From positions 186,001 through 250,000 of the forward strand of contig NZ_AP012547.1 of assembly GCF_000828635.1 (NCBI RefSeq): DNA of 64,000 nucleotides, in the 5' to 3' direction. The DNA comes from Sulfuritalea hydrogenivorans sk43H. Lineage in GTDB: Bacteria; Pseudomonadota; Gammaproteobacteria; Burkholderiales; Rhodocyclaceae. Below are positions 1 to 8,626 of this stretch, in pieces. The position numbers and the translations under genes are program-made. The stretch's first letter is position 1. Each line of letters starts with the position of its first letter. The notes under the pieces were generated by a model that worked only from the letters and a program-made list of their open reading frames with translations, made no database searches and was not told where the DNA came from.

Positions 1-297
1 GGTCCGGCGCCCGCCGCTGCCGCACCGGTAGTCGAGACCGCGCACGCGCACGCAACCCCGGCTTCGCCGCCGATCGAGGTTTCGCTGACATCGGCTTCGC
101 GTTATGCCTGTCGTGCCCTGGTTGACCTCATGGGCCCGGCGGCCGACGACCTGACCGCGCTGATCGAGAAGGCCAAAGGCGTGGAGGATCTCGCGGTCGT
201 GCTGGAAAAATGCCGCGTCATCCTTCAGGGGATGGCGGGCAAGCAAAAAGCCGAGGCATTTTGGGCGGGTGTCAGCGCCCGCTTGCCCAAGGCCTGA
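1..297 (+). CDS. C-terminal end of an unrecognised protein (5' truncated by window)
   Basis: An open frame runs from the first base to a TGA at 295-297 and gives the last 98 residues of a protein. The first third is Ala/Pro/His-rich and looks like a linker. The rest is predicted helical, with ARG/LEU/ALA-rich segments around CRALVDLMGP and CRVILQGMAGKQ. I recognise no catalytic motif and do not assign a function. The gene lies 60 bp upstream of a response regulator, with no obvious terminator between them. Confidence 0.55.
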   Translation, partial: GPAPAAAAPVVETAHAHATPASPPIEVSLTSASRYACRALVDLMGPAADDLTALIEKAKGVEDLAVVLEKCRVILQGMAGKQKAEAFWAGVSARLPKA

Positions 298-357
298 TTT
301 GTGGCAAGCTGGGGGCGCTGAACGTCGCACCCGCCAATTTCCAGCCACAATGACGCC

Positions 358-1053
358 ATGAGACTACTGCTTGCAGAAGACGATCGCATCATTTCCCAGG
401 GCTTGATCGCCGCCCTGCGCAAATCCGGTTATGCGGTCGACCACGTCAACAACGGCGCCGATGCCGACACGGCCCTGCTCTCCCAGCCCTACGATTTGCT
501 GATCCTTGATCTGGGCTTGCCGCGGCTGTCGGGGATCGATGTGCTCAAGCGACTGCGGGCGCGCAAAGTCACCATGCCGGTACTGGTGCTCACCGCCCAG
601 GACGGCGTCGAAGACCGCGTACGCGGGCTGGATGCCGGCGCCGACGATTACCTGACCAAGCCTTTTGCCCTGCCGGAACTGTTTGCCAGGGTGAGGGCGC
701 TCACCCGTCGCGGCACCGGCAATCCGACGCGGATCGAAGTGGGGGCCTTGTCCTACGACCAGTCCGAACGCATTGCCCGCCTCAACGGCGAGATCGTCGA
801 GCTCTCGGCGCGTGAATTGGCGCTGCTCGAAATCCTGTTGCTGCGTGCCGGGCGCCTGGTGGCGAAGGAACAACTGGTCGACCAGTTGTGCAGCTGGGGC
901 GAGGAAGTCAGCAACAATGCCATCGAAGTCTACATCCATCGCCTGCGCAAGAAGCTCGAACCCGGCGATGCCCGCATTACAACGGTGCGTGGCTTGGGGT
1001 ATTGCCTGGAGAAACCGTCCGACGCCACTGTTTCCGCTGATGACCGCAGCTGA
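358..1053 (+). CDS. OmpR/PhoB-family response regulator (TctD/QseB-like)
   Basis: A 231-residue DNA-binding response regulator. Residues 1-115 form a receiver domain with the acidic pair E7-D8-D9, the phospho-acceptor D51 in LILDLGLP, and the conserved K101 in YLTKPF. Residues 130-222 form a winged-helix effector domain with the usual ELALLEILL and IEVYIHRLRKKL segments. The downstream sensor kinase gene starts inside its 3' end (14-bp overlap), so the two form one operon. The ATG at 358 is chosen because it begins the receiver domain; no strong ribosome-binding site precedes it. Its position just upstream of a carboxylate-type symporter suggests control of organic acid uptake, as for TctDE; that is inference. 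Confidence 0.93.
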   Translation: MRLLLAEDDRIISQGLIAALRKSGYAVDHVNNGADADTALLSQPYDLLILDLGLPRLSGIDVLKRLRARKVTMPVLVLTAQDGVEDRVRGLDAGADDYLTKPFALPELFARVRALTRRGTGNPTRIEVGALSYDQSERIARLNGEIVELSARELALLEILLLRAGRLVAKEQLVDQLCSWGEEVSNNAIEVYIHRLRKKLEPGDARITTVRGLGYCLEKPSDATVSADDRS

Positions 1054-2605
1054 TCGCGGCGCGCAAGGCGGGCCCGGCGGCCCGCAAAGCGAAGACCTGT
1101 TCGACAAACCCGCGGCGCCTGTCTCGCCGAACCTGCGCGGTCCGAATCCCTTCCTTTATGTCGAATACCCGAATTCTCTGTTCGGCGAAATCCTCGACTG
1201 GATGCTGGCGCCGCTGCTGCTGCTGTGGCCGATCTCGATCGCCGCCACCAACCACGTCGCCAGCTACATCGCCGACCAGCCCTACGACCAGGCCCTGGCC
1301 GACAACGTCACCGCCATCGTGCGCCTGGTGAATGTGGAAGGCGGAAGGGTGACGGTGAGCCTGCCGGCGTCGGCACGCACGCTGCTGCGGGCGGACGATG
1401 TCGACACGACCTACTATCAGGTGGTCGGCCCCAGCAACAAGATCATTCACGGCGACCGGGAAATTCCCTGGCCGACATTGCCGGCAAACATTGAAGCGCG
1501 CAAGGTCATGTTTCGCGACGATCGCATCGAAGCCGAGAACGTGCGGATCGCCTATGCCTTCATTCCCGTGAGGAGCGGTCTGCCGCCGATCATCGTGCAA
1601 GTGGCGGAAACCCTGCACAAGCGGGAACTGCTTTCCTCGCGGATCATTTCCGGCGTGCTGCTGCCGCAATTCGCCATCATTCCGCTGGCGGTGATCCTGG
1701 TGTATCTGGGCCTGACCCGCGGCATCGCCCCCCTGCACAGGCTGCGCGAGCGCATCCGCCGCCGCCGGCCCACCGATCTGTCACCGATTCCGGTCAATCG
1801 CGTGCCGGACGAAGTGCGGCCGCTGGTGGTGGCTTTCAACGAGATGATGGGGCGGCTGGAAGAGAATCTGCAGGCCCAGCAGCGCTTCATTGCCCAGGCC
1901 GCGCACCAGATGCGCACGCCGCTCACAGGGCTCAAGACCCAGACCGAACTCGCCCTTTCGGAAACCGATCCGGTGCAGATGCGCAATGCCCTGCAGCTGA
2001 TTGCCGAAAGCACCGACCGCGCTTCGCACATGATCAACCAGTTGCTGATCCTGGCCCGCGCCGAGGCCAGCCATGAAAAAGTGCACCGCGTGGTGCCGCT
2101 CGACCTCGACGATCTGGCGCGCAGCGTCACCGGGGACTGGGTGGTCCGCGCGCTGGCGAAAAGGATAGACCTCGGTTTCGAGGCCAGTGGCCGCCCCCTG
2201 CTGATCAACGGCGTTCCCTTGCTGTTGCGCGAGCTGCTGTCCAATCTGGTGGACAATGCAATCAAGTACACCCCGGTCGGTGGTCACGTCACGGTGCGCA
2301 CCCGTGCCGGCGCCCTGGCGGTGGTCGAAGTGGAAGATGACGGCATCGGCATTCCGCCGGAAGAGCGCGCCAATGTTTTCGAGCGCTTCTATCGCGTGCT
2401 GGGAACCGATGCCGACGGCAGCGGGCTGGGCCTGCCGATTGCCGCCGAGATCGCCGAGCTGCACCAGGCCAGGATAGACCTGCTGGCCGGCAGTCAGGGC
2501 AGGGGCAGCCTGTTCCGTGTCAGCTTCCCGCGCTACTTGGAGGGCGGCGACGGTCCGCGGAGCCAGCCGCCATTGGCTTCGGGAAGCTTTCCTGTCGGCC
2601 TGTAA
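1040..2605 (+). CDS. Sensor histidine kinase (TctE-like, 2CSK_N type)
   Basis: A 521-residue membrane sensor kinase partnered with the regulator immediately upstream. Transmembrane segments near residues 52-70 and 207-226 flank a periplasmic domain of about 135 residues resembling the 2CSK_N type found in TctE-like kinases. A HAMP-like stretch, then a HisKA domain with the phospho-acceptor H289 in QAAHQMRTP, then a HATPase domain with N box (NLVDNAIKYTP), G1 box (DDGIGIPP) and G2 box (GSGLGLPIA) follow. The frame is open much further upstream, but the ATG at 1040 is preferred because upstream translation duplicates the regulator in another frame. The ligand is unknown; adjacency to the symporter suggests a carboxylate. 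Confidence 0.92.
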   Translation: MTAADRGAQGGPGGPQSEDLFDKPAAPVSPNLRGPNPFLYVEYPNSLFGEILDWMLAPLLLLWPISIAATNHVASYIADQPYDQALADNVTAIVRLVNVEGGRVTVSLPASARTLLRADDVDTTYYQVVGPSNKIIHGDREIPWPTLPANIEARKVMFRDDRIEAENVRIAYAFIPVRSGLPPIIVQVAETLHKRELLSSRIISGVLLPQFAIIPLAVILVYLGLTRGIAPLHRLRERIRRRRPTDLSPIPVNRVPDEVRPLVVAFNEMMGRLEENLQAQQRFIAQAAHQMRTPLTGLKTQTELALSETDPVQMRNALQLIAESTDRASHMINQLLILARAEASHEKVHRVVPLDLDDLARSVTGDWVVRALAKRIDLGFEASGRPLLINGVPLLLRELLSNLVDNAIKYTPVGGHVTVRTRAGALAVVEVEDDGIGIPPEERANVFERFYRVLGTDADGSGLGLPIAAEIAELHQARIDLLAGSQGRGSLFRVSFPRYLEGGDGPRSQPPLASGSFPVGL

Positions 2606-2785
2606 GCTTCCCGTCAGGATTGCCGGACGACAATGCCGGCATCTTGGGGCAATTGGCGTTGATCTATGCCATTGGTACTGCTCCGGGGATACGGTAGGCG
2701 CATAACACGGGGAACCCGGGGTGCGTCCCAGGAAGAACGGCGAACTGTTCCGGTTTGCCGTATAGCCAAAAAGGAGGAGTGCTAG

Positions 2786-3049
2786 ATGCAACTCACTGAA
2801 AAACACAAGCAGTACTGGAACATAAACCTCAAGATGAGCAGCTTTCTGCTCGTCCTCTGGTTCGTGTTCACGTTCGTCATGGGCTGGTTTGCCCGCGAGC
2901 TCAACGAAATCACCATCATCGGCCCCCTGGGCTTCTACATGTCGGCGCAAGGCTCCTTGATCATCTACGTTGCGATCATTTGGTACTACGCCCATTACAT
3001 GAACAACCTGGACAAGGAATACGGCGTCCACGAAGGGGAGCTCGACTAA
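2786..3049 (+). CDS. Small subunit of sodium:solute symporter (DUF4212 protein)
   Basis: An 87-residue membrane protein with two predicted transmembrane helices (about residues 15-37 and 48-70) and a charged C-terminus. DUF4212 proteins are encoded directly before large SSS-family transporters of the VC_2705 type and are thought to be their accessory subunit. A strong ribosome-binding site (AAAGGAGGAG) precedes the ATG. The symporter gene begins one base after this stop codon, so the pair is cotranscribed and probably translationally coupled. Confidence 0.9.
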   Translation: MQLTEKHKQYWNINLKMSSFLLVLWFVFTFVMGWFARELNEITIIGPLGFYMSAQGSLIIYVAIIWYYAHYMNNLDKEYGVHEGELD

Positions 3050-3050
3050 C

Positions 3051-5156
3051 ATGGCTGAAGTTACCCAATCCCAATTTGCCGCCAACCTGAAGCGCTACTA
3101 CAGCTTCTATACCGGCGGTTTCGTTGCCTTCGTCATTGTCGTCGGCATCCTCGAGCAGATGGGCGTGCCGAACAAGATCCTCGGCTACATCTTCCTGTTC
3201 GCCACCATCATGCTGTATGCCGGCATCGGCTTCATGTCGAAGACGGCCGACGTCGGCGAGTACTACGTCGCCGGCCGACGCGTGCCCGCCCTGTTCAACG
3301 GCATGGCGACCGGCGCCGACTGGATGTCCGCCGCCAGCTTCATCGGCATGGCCGGCACCCTGTACCTGTCCGGTTATGACGGTTTGGCCTTCGTGCTGGG
3401 CTGGACCGGCGGCTACTGCCTGGTGGCGATCCTGCTGGCGCCCTACCTGCGCAAGTTCGGTCAGTTCACGATTCCGGACTTCCTCGGTGCGCGCTTCGGC
3501 GGCCATCTGCCGCGCCTGATCGGCGTGATCGCAGCCATCACCTGCTCCTTCACCTACGTGATCGCGCAGATCTACGGCGTCGGCATCATCACCTCGCGCT
3601 TCACCGGCCTTGAATTCCAGGTCGGCGTGTTCGTGGGTCTGGCCGGCATCCTGGTCTGCTCCTTCCTCGGCGGCATGAAGGCGGTGACCTGGACCCAGGT
3701 GGCCCAGTACATCATCCTGATCGTGGCCTACATGATCCCGGTGGTCTGGCTGTCGGTGAAGCATACCGGCATCCCGATCCCGCAGATCGCCGCTTACACC
3801 TCGGCCCTGCCCAAGGTGACGGCGCTGGAAAAGGAGTTCAACGACAAGACCACGCCCAAGGGCGCCAAGGAAGAGTCGGTGCGCGCCATATTCCGTGAGC
3901 GTTCTGCCGCGGCCACCGCCAAGCTGGCGGGCCTGGAAAAGGACGGCGCCGGCTTCCTCGCGGCGGAAAAGGCCAAGCTGGTCGAGAAGCTGAACGCCCT
4001 CAAGGCCGAAGCGACTCCCGATCCGAAAGCCATTGAAGCCGCGGAGAAGTCCATCAAGGACTTCCCGGCCGACGCTGCCGCGGCCAAGAAGGCCTGGACT
4101 GCCGAGAAGGGTGTCGGTGCTCGCGCTGCCCCGGTCAAGGCGCATGCCGAGGCCTTTGCCGTCGGTGGGAAGACGCCGGAAGAGATCGAGAAGAACCGTA
4201 CCAAGGCGAAGAAGAACTTCCTCGCCCTGATCGCGTGCCTGATGATCGGTACCGCCGCCCTGCCGCACATCCTGATGCGCTATTACACGACGCCATCGGT
4301 GCATGAGGCGCGCGTCTCGGTGTTCTGGGGCCTGTTCTTCATCTTCCTGCTGTACTTCACGGCACCGGCGCTGGCCATCCTGGCCAAGTACGAGGTGTAC
4401 AGCAACCTGGTGGGTTCGAGCTTCTCGGCATTGCCGGCCTGGGTCAGCAACTGGGCCACGGTGGACAAGACGCTGATGAACATTGCCGACATCAACAAGG
4501 ACGGCATCGTGCAACTGGCGGAAATCGTCCTCGGCGGCGACCTGATCGTGCTGGCAACCCCGGAAATCGCGGGTCTGCCCTACGTGATCTCGGGCCTCGT
4601 GGCGGCGGGTGGTCTGGCAGCGGCGCTTTCCACCGCTGACGGCCTGCTGCTGACCATCGCCAACGCGATGTCGCACGACCTGTACTACAAGATGATCGAC
4701 CCGAACGCCTCGACGGTTCGCCGTCTGGCCGTGTCCAAGGGCCTGTTGCTCGTGGTGGCGCTGTGTGCCGCCTACGTCACCAGCCTGAAGCCGGGCGACA
4801 TCCTGTTCCTGGTCGGCGCGGCCTTCTCGCTGGCAGCCTCGGGCTTCTTCCCGGCGCTGGTCTGCGGGGTGTTCTGGAAGCGCGCCAACTACCTCGGCGC
4901 GGTGCTGGGCATGAGCTTGGGCCTTGGTGTGTGCGCCTACTACATGTACATGACCTATCCGTTCTTCGGCGTCAATGCACCGCTGTGGTGGGATATCGCC
5001 CCGATCTCCGCAGGCACCTTCGGCATTCCCGCCGGTTTCCTTGGCATCATCATCGGCAGCCTGATTTCCCCGGCGCCGAACAAGGAAATCCAGGAACTGG
5101 TTGACCATGTGCGCTATCCGAGCCTGGAAGGCGATATGGACACCAAGGGTACTTGA
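3051..5156 (+). CDS. SSS-family sodium:solute symporter, VC_2705 type, with long charged insertion
   Basis: A 701-residue inner-membrane symporter of the sodium:solute symporter family (acetate/propionate-like). The family signature region is recognisable in GRRVPALFNGMATGADWMSA and GLAAALSTADGLLLT. About 120 residues (roughly 250-375) between helices are Lys/Glu/Ala-rich, without hydrophobic segments, and read like a coiled-coil or amphipathic cytoplasmic insertion. A second oddity is DINKDGIVQLAE near residue 480, which has the spacing of an EF-hand-like calcium loop. It is paired with the DUF4212 gene upstream and followed by a rho-independent terminator. The substrate is inferred, not shown. 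Confidence 0.9.
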   Translation: MAEVTQSQFAANLKRYYSFYTGGFVAFVIVVGILEQMGVPNKILGYIFLFATIMLYAGIGFMSKTADVGEYYVAGRRVPALFNGMATGADWMSAASFIGMAGTLYLSGYDGLAFVLGWTGGYCLVAILLAPYLRKFGQFTIPDFLGARFGGHLPRLIGVIAAITCSFTYVIAQIYGVGIITSRFTGLEFQVGVFVGLAGILVCSFLGGMKAVTWTQVAQYIILIVAYMIPVVWLSVKHTGIPIPQIAAYTSALPKVTALEKEFNDKTTPKGAKEESVRAIFRERSAAATAKLAGLEKDGAGFLAAEKAKLVEKLNALKAEATPDPKAIEAAEKSIKDFPADAAAAKKAWTAEKGVGARAAPVKAHAEAFAVGGKTPEEIEKNRTKAKKNFLALIACLMIGTAALPHILMRYYTTPSVHEARVSVFWGLFFIFLLYFTAPALAILAKYEVYSNLVGSSFSALPAWVSNWATVDKTLMNIADINKDGIVQLAEIVLGGDLIVLATPEIAGLPYVISGLVAAGGLAAALSTADGLLLTIANAMSHDLYYKMIDPNASTVRRLAVSKGLLLVVALCAAYVTSLKPGDILFLVGAAFSLAASGFFPALVCGVFWKRANYLGAVLGMSLGLGVCAYYMYMTYPFFGVNAPLWWDIAPISAGTFGIPAGFLGIIIGSLISPAPNKEIQELVDHVRYPSLEGDMDTKGT

Positions 5157-5206
5157 TAAGTCTTATGGAGGAGGAGGAGGGCTAGGGAGCATACCCACCC
5201 TCGTTG

Positions 5207-5241
5207 AACCGGCCCCTGGGAAACCACGGGCCGGTTTTTTT
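5207..5241 (+). terminator. Rho-independent terminator after the DUF4212/SSS operon
   Basis: Inverted repeat AACCGGCCC / GGGCCGGTT with a 12-base loop, followed directly by a run of seven T residues. It lies 50 bp after the symporter stop codon. Confidence 0.9.
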
Positions 5242-5247
5242 ATCCTA

Positions 5248-5394
5248 TTTTCCGCAGATGACGCAGATTTTCACAGATTAGAGCGTGGTAATTCCGTGGG
5301 TTGGAGGCGATCGGCAGGCAACCCGATGGGTGATGTGCCAGGCCCTCCAATCTTGTTGATCCATCTGCGCAAATCTGCGGACCAACTGTTTTTT
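5248..5394 (+). repeat. Dispersed ~150-bp element with inverted ends, copy A
   Basis: Begins TTTTCCGCAGATGACGCAG and ends in an inverted version (CAAATCTGCGGACCAACTG). The centre carries ACCCGATGGGTGATG. Related copies are at 8425-8573 (opposite orientation) and 21227-21383. It occupies the gap between the symporter terminator and the convergent TPR gene. No open frame is evident inside it. Confidence 0.85.
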
Positions 5395-5400
5395 CCAGGT

Positions 5401-5446
5401 TTATGTCTCCGAGCGAAGGCGAGGATACGGTATCCCCTTGCGGGAC
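5401..5446 (+). repeat. Short hairpin repeat (TTATGTCTCC ... GGTATCCCCTTGCGG), copy 1
   Basis: About 46 bp with a conserved left end TTATGTCTCCG and a conserved right end GGTATCCCCTTGCGGGA. It recurs at 30061-30104 (minus orientation) and 59778-59817. All three lie just outside gene 3' ends. Together with the ~150-bp element before it, it accounts for the gene-free stretch 5157-5471. Confidence 0.75.
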
Positions 5447-5471
5447 AAGGCCGCGGTACGGCCTGTTTGAA

Positions 5472-6062
5472 TCAGAAAGGAAGTTCGGGAATGAGTTTCA
5501 TCAGATCGGCGCGCTGGGTATCCTGCACCAGCTTTCTCGCCCGCTTCGGCTCGAAGCCGACCAGGCGCTTGACGATGCCGGTGACGTCGTCGGGCCGGTT
5601 GGCATGATGGTAGGCCATGCCCAGCTGGTAGAAGCCTTCGCCGCTCATGGGCTGCAGCTCGACCACCTTTTCCAGTGCCTTCACCGCTTCCTCGTGCTGG
5701 CCCAGCCGCGCATGCGCCAGACCCATGCCGTACCACGCCATGTCCTGTTGCGGCACCAGGCGCACCGCCTCGGTGAACGCGGCGATGGCTTCCTTCGGCT
5801 TGCCCGCGTGTTCGCAGACGTAGCCGAGGTTGAACCAGTTGGCGCCATCGTCCGGGGTCAGCGCCAGCGCCGCCTCGAACCACTTGATGGCGACTTCGTA
5901 ATTTTTCCGCTTCGCCGCGATCGCGGCCAGGTGGCGCGCCGACTGCACGTCCTGCGGATTCATGCTAAACGCAGTAAGGTAAGACTCGAAGGCGGCATCC
6001 TCGCGGCCGAAGAAGTGGAACAGCCAGCCGCGGGCATAATGCCGCCAGTGATCGTAATTCAT
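5472..6062 (-). CDS. TPR-repeat protein
   Basis: A 196-residue, probably cytoplasmic protein made mostly of tetratricopeptide repeats. Helix pairs with the W/L/G/Y/A/F/A/P spacing are visible in AALALTPDDGANWFNLGYV, KEAIAAFTEAVRLVPQ and EEAVKALEKVVELQP. TPRs mediate protein-protein contact; the partner is unknown. The frame stays open 16 codons further upstream, but the ATG at 6062 is preferred because the longer form would overlap the start of the divergent gene at 6102. The C-terminus (RADLMKLIPELPF) lies outside the repeats. Confidence 0.82.
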   Translation of the reverse strand: MNYDHWRHYARGWLFHFFGREDAAFESYLTAFSMNPQDVQSARHLAAIAAKRKNYEVAIKWFEAALALTPDDGANWFNLGYVCEHAGKPKEAIAAFTEAVRLVPQQDMAWYGMGLAHARLGQHEEAVKALEKVVELQPMSGEGFYQLGMAYHHANRPDDVTGIVKRLVGFEPKRARKLVQDTQRADLMKLIPELPF

Positions 6063-6101
6063 GAGATTGACCAAGCAAAATAACGGAGACCGAAACATAC
6101 C

Positions 6102-6407
6102 ATGAGCCACCCTGAACTACTCATTCTTGGCGTGCTGCGCGCGCTGGTCGAGGTCGCGATGCTGTTCCTGCTCGGGCAGGGCCTGCTGGGCCTGCTGGCG
6201 GGCAGGGGCCGCGACAACAACACCATGTACAAGCTGTTCCTGATCATCACCGGGCCGGTGGTGAAGGCCATGCGGAAAGTCACGCCGCGGCTGGTCATCG
6301 ACAAGCATATTCCCTACATTGCCTTCGCCGTGCTGTTCTGGCTCTGGATCGCGCTCGCCTGGCTGAAACGGCTTTATTGCGACACCCACATGCTGCAATG
6401 CATTTGA
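6102..6407 (+). CDS. Small conserved membrane protein of unknown function
   Basis: A 101-residue protein with an N-terminal hydrophobic helix (about residues 6-30), a basic middle segment (VVKAMRKVTPRLVIDKH) and a second hydrophobic helix (about 72-90). A ribosome-binding site (GGAG) lies 11 bases before the ATG. It is divergent from the TPR gene and 59 bp upstream of the Ser/Thr kinase gene, so it may share a transcript with the kinase. No family is recognised. Confidence 0.7.
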   Translation: MSHPELLILGVLRALVEVAMLFLLGQGLLGLLAGRGRDNNTMYKLFLIITGPVVKAMRKVTPRLVIDKHIPYIAFAVLFWLWIALAWLKRLYCDTHMLQCI

Positions 6408-6466
6408 TCCTCGCTCCGGCATTGCGGGGGAAACCCGTTCCGGCAGCCTGATCTGTCACGGAAATC

Positions 6467-8416
6467 GTGAACGCCCACTTCGACCGCACCCGCATCACCC
6501 TGCTGCTGGTCCTGGCAGCCTTGCTCGGCGTTGGGGTATGGGCCTATCGCAACGTCAACGATTCCTTGCGCGAGATTCGCGCCACCGGTCTGCAGACGCT
6601 GCTCAATACCCAGATTGGCACGCTTGAGCAATGGATTTCCGAGCGGCGCAATGAGGCCGAGCAACTCGCCGCGGATGCAGAGCTGGCGGCCGATATTGCC
6701 CGCCTCGCGGCCGGTCGCGGTGGCGACGGCGTAAGCATTGTGCAAGGCATTCTCGGCAAGGCGGCAACCATTGGCATAACGGCGGCGCTGGTGACCGATC
6801 CGCACGGCCGGATTCTCGCCGCCAGCGAAGCGGAGCGGGTCGGCCTTGGCGTAACGCCGGATTTCCTTGCCCATCTGGCGCTCGTGTTGAAGGGGCAATC
6901 CGCCTTCATTCGGCCTTACAGCGTTACCGATGGTGCCGGCGTCCGCCAAATCGGCCGCGCCTGGGTCGCGGCGCCGATTCGTGCCGGGAACGGCAGGATA
7001 GTGGCGGCGCTTGCCCTCGGCTCTCCGGTCGACAAGGGCTTCGCCAGCCTGTTCGAGGCCGCGCGTCTTGGCCACAGCGGGGAAGCCATGGTTTTCGATG
7101 CCGAAGGATGGCTGTTGTCACCCAGCCGGCACGTCGAGGAACTGCGGCAGCGCGGCCTGGCGCTTCGCCTTGTCACTCCCGCCGCGGAGGGGGATGCCCT
7201 GAGCCTGCTTGCGACCCGGGCCGTCGCGACGCGCGGTGAAGGGGGCGAAGGCCTGCTGCTTGATCCCTATCCGAACTATCTCGGCCGCGAGGTGATCGGC
7301 GCCTGGCGCTGGCTGCGCGATCATGACATTGGCGTGGCGATCGAAATCGAGGCGAGCGAGGCCTATGCGCCGCTGACTTATCTGCAGACCGGCTTCGCCA
7401 TCATCCTGCTGCTGATTTTCGCCGTCTGGCTTTCCGGATTCCTGGCACCCGACGCTCTGGCGGTCCTGCTGCGGCGGGACGGCCGTGTCCGGCAGATGGG
7501 GCCCTATCGCCTGCTGCGACAGATCGGCGAAGGCGCCATCAGCAATGTGTACCTGGCGCAGCATCGCATGCTCAAGCGCCCGGCGGCCGTCAAGGTGCTG
7601 AAGCCGCAGACGACCTCGGACGAATGGACCGCGCGCTTCCAGCGCGAAGTCCAGCTCTCCAGCCTGCTGCACCACCCCAACACCATCACCATCTACGACT
7701 ACGGCACCGGGCCGAACGGCGAGTTCTATTACGCCATGGAATACCTGGAAGGCCTTTCGCTGGCTGATCTGGTCGAGCGTTATGGGCCGGTGCCGCCCGC
7801 GCGCACCGCATCCATCCTGCGCCAGGCCTGTGCGTCCCTGTGGGAGGCACATTCCTGCGGGCTGGTGCATCGCGACATCAAGCCGCAGAACATCATGCTG
7901 TGCCAGGTTCGCGGCGAGCGCGACGTCGTCAAGGTGCTCGATTTTGGCCTGGTCAAGCAGATGTCGGGCGACCAGACGCGGGATCTCACCGGCGTCATGC
8001 GCATCCTCGGCACGCCGCTCTACATGTCGCCCGAGCGGATTCGCCATCCGAGCGACGCCGACGGCCGTGCCGACATCTATGCGCTGGGTGCGGTGGGTTT
8101 TTTCCTGCTCACCGGCAAGCGATTGTTCGAGACCGAAACGGAACACGACCTGACCTACCAGGTGCTGCATGTCGTGCCCCGGCTTGCTTCGGAATGCTCT
8201 CCCTACGAGGTGCCGGCGGAGCTCGATGCCCTGATCGGACGCTGCCTGGAGAAGGACCCCTCGGCACGGCCGCAGACCATCGCTGAAGTTGCCAGCGCGC
8301 TCGACGGCATACTGGTACACATGCCGTGGACCCGCGCCCAGGTCGACGCGTGGTGGAAGCAGCACTGGGTGAGCGAGGATGACCCTCGGCGGCGCTTCAC
8401 CGCGGCCAACCCCTGA
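6467..8416 (+). CDS. Receptor-type Ser/Thr protein kinase with N-terminal Cache-like sensor
   Basis: A 649-residue membrane protein. A first transmembrane helix (about residues 9-27) and a second (about 308-327) enclose a ~280-residue extracytoplasmic domain resembling a double Cache sensor. The C-terminal half is a Hanks-type kinase: glycine loop IGEGAISNVY near 352, ATP-binding lysine in AAVKVLK, catalytic HRDIKPQN near 468, DFG near 491 and a SPE motif. All catalytic residues are present. The arrangement is inverted relative to PknB, which has an intracellular N-terminal kinase. The start is a GTG. Ligand and targets are unknown. Confidence 0.9.
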   Translation: MNAHFDRTRITLLLVLAALLGVGVWAYRNVNDSLREIRATGLQTLLNTQIGTLEQWISERRNEAEQLAADAELAADIARLAAGRGGDGVSIVQGILGKAATIGITAALVTDPHGRILAASEAERVGLGVTPDFLAHLALVLKGQSAFIRPYSVTDGAGVRQIGRAWVAAPIRAGNGRIVAALALGSPVDKGFASLFEAARLGHSGEAMVFDAEGWLLSPSRHVEELRQRGLALRLVTPAAEGDALSLLATRAVATRGEGGEGLLLDPYPNYLGREVIGAWRWLRDHDIGVAIEIEASEAYAPLTYLQTGFAIILLLIFAVWLSGFLAPDALAVLLRRDGRVRQMGPYRLLRQIGEGAISNVYLAQHRMLKRPAAVKVLKPQTTSDEWTARFQREVQLSSLLHHPNTITIYDYGTGPNGEFYYAMEYLEGLSLADLVERYGPVPPARTASILRQACASLWEAHSCGLVHRDIKPQNIMLCQVRGERDVVKVLDFGLVKQMSGDQTRDLTGVMRILGTPLYMSPERIRHPSDADGRADIYALGAVGFFLLTGKRLFETETEHDLTYQVLHVVPRLASECSPYEVPAELDALIGRCLEKDPSARPQTIAEVASALDGILVHMPWTRAQVDAWWKQHWVSEDDPRRRFTAANP

Positions 8417-8424
8417 TGACTCTA

Positions 8425-8573
8425 GAAAAAACAGTTGATCCGCAGATTTCGCGGATGGATCAACACGTTTGGCACGCTTTCCCCATCACCCATCGGGTTT
8501 GTCCGCGAGTACCTCCAACCCTTTGAAGGACCGCGTTTTGATCTGCGAAAATCTGCGTCATCTGCGGAAAACA
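8425..8573 (-). repeat. Dispersed ~150-bp element with inverted ends, copy B
   Basis: Same element as at 5248 and 21227, in the opposite orientation. On this strand it opens with AAAACAGTTGATCCGCAG and closes with GTCATCTGCGGAAAAC; the centre carries CATCACCCATCGGGTTTG. It sits between the kinase stop and the terminator of the convergent symporter gene. Confidence 0.85.
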
Positions 8574-8578
8574 GGATG

Positions 8579-8609
8579 AAAAAAGCCAGCCCCGCAGGGC
8601 TGGCTCTTT
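8579..8609 (-). terminator. Terminator of the ActP-like symporter operon
   Basis: Inverted repeat AGCCAGCCC / GGGCTGGCT flanked by an A run on one side and T-rich sequence on the other. Read on the minus strand it ends in TTTTTT, 18 bp after the symporter stop. It may also stop transcription arriving from the kinase gene. Confidence 0.88.
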
Positions 8610-8626
8610 GCTTGCTGCGGTATTGC

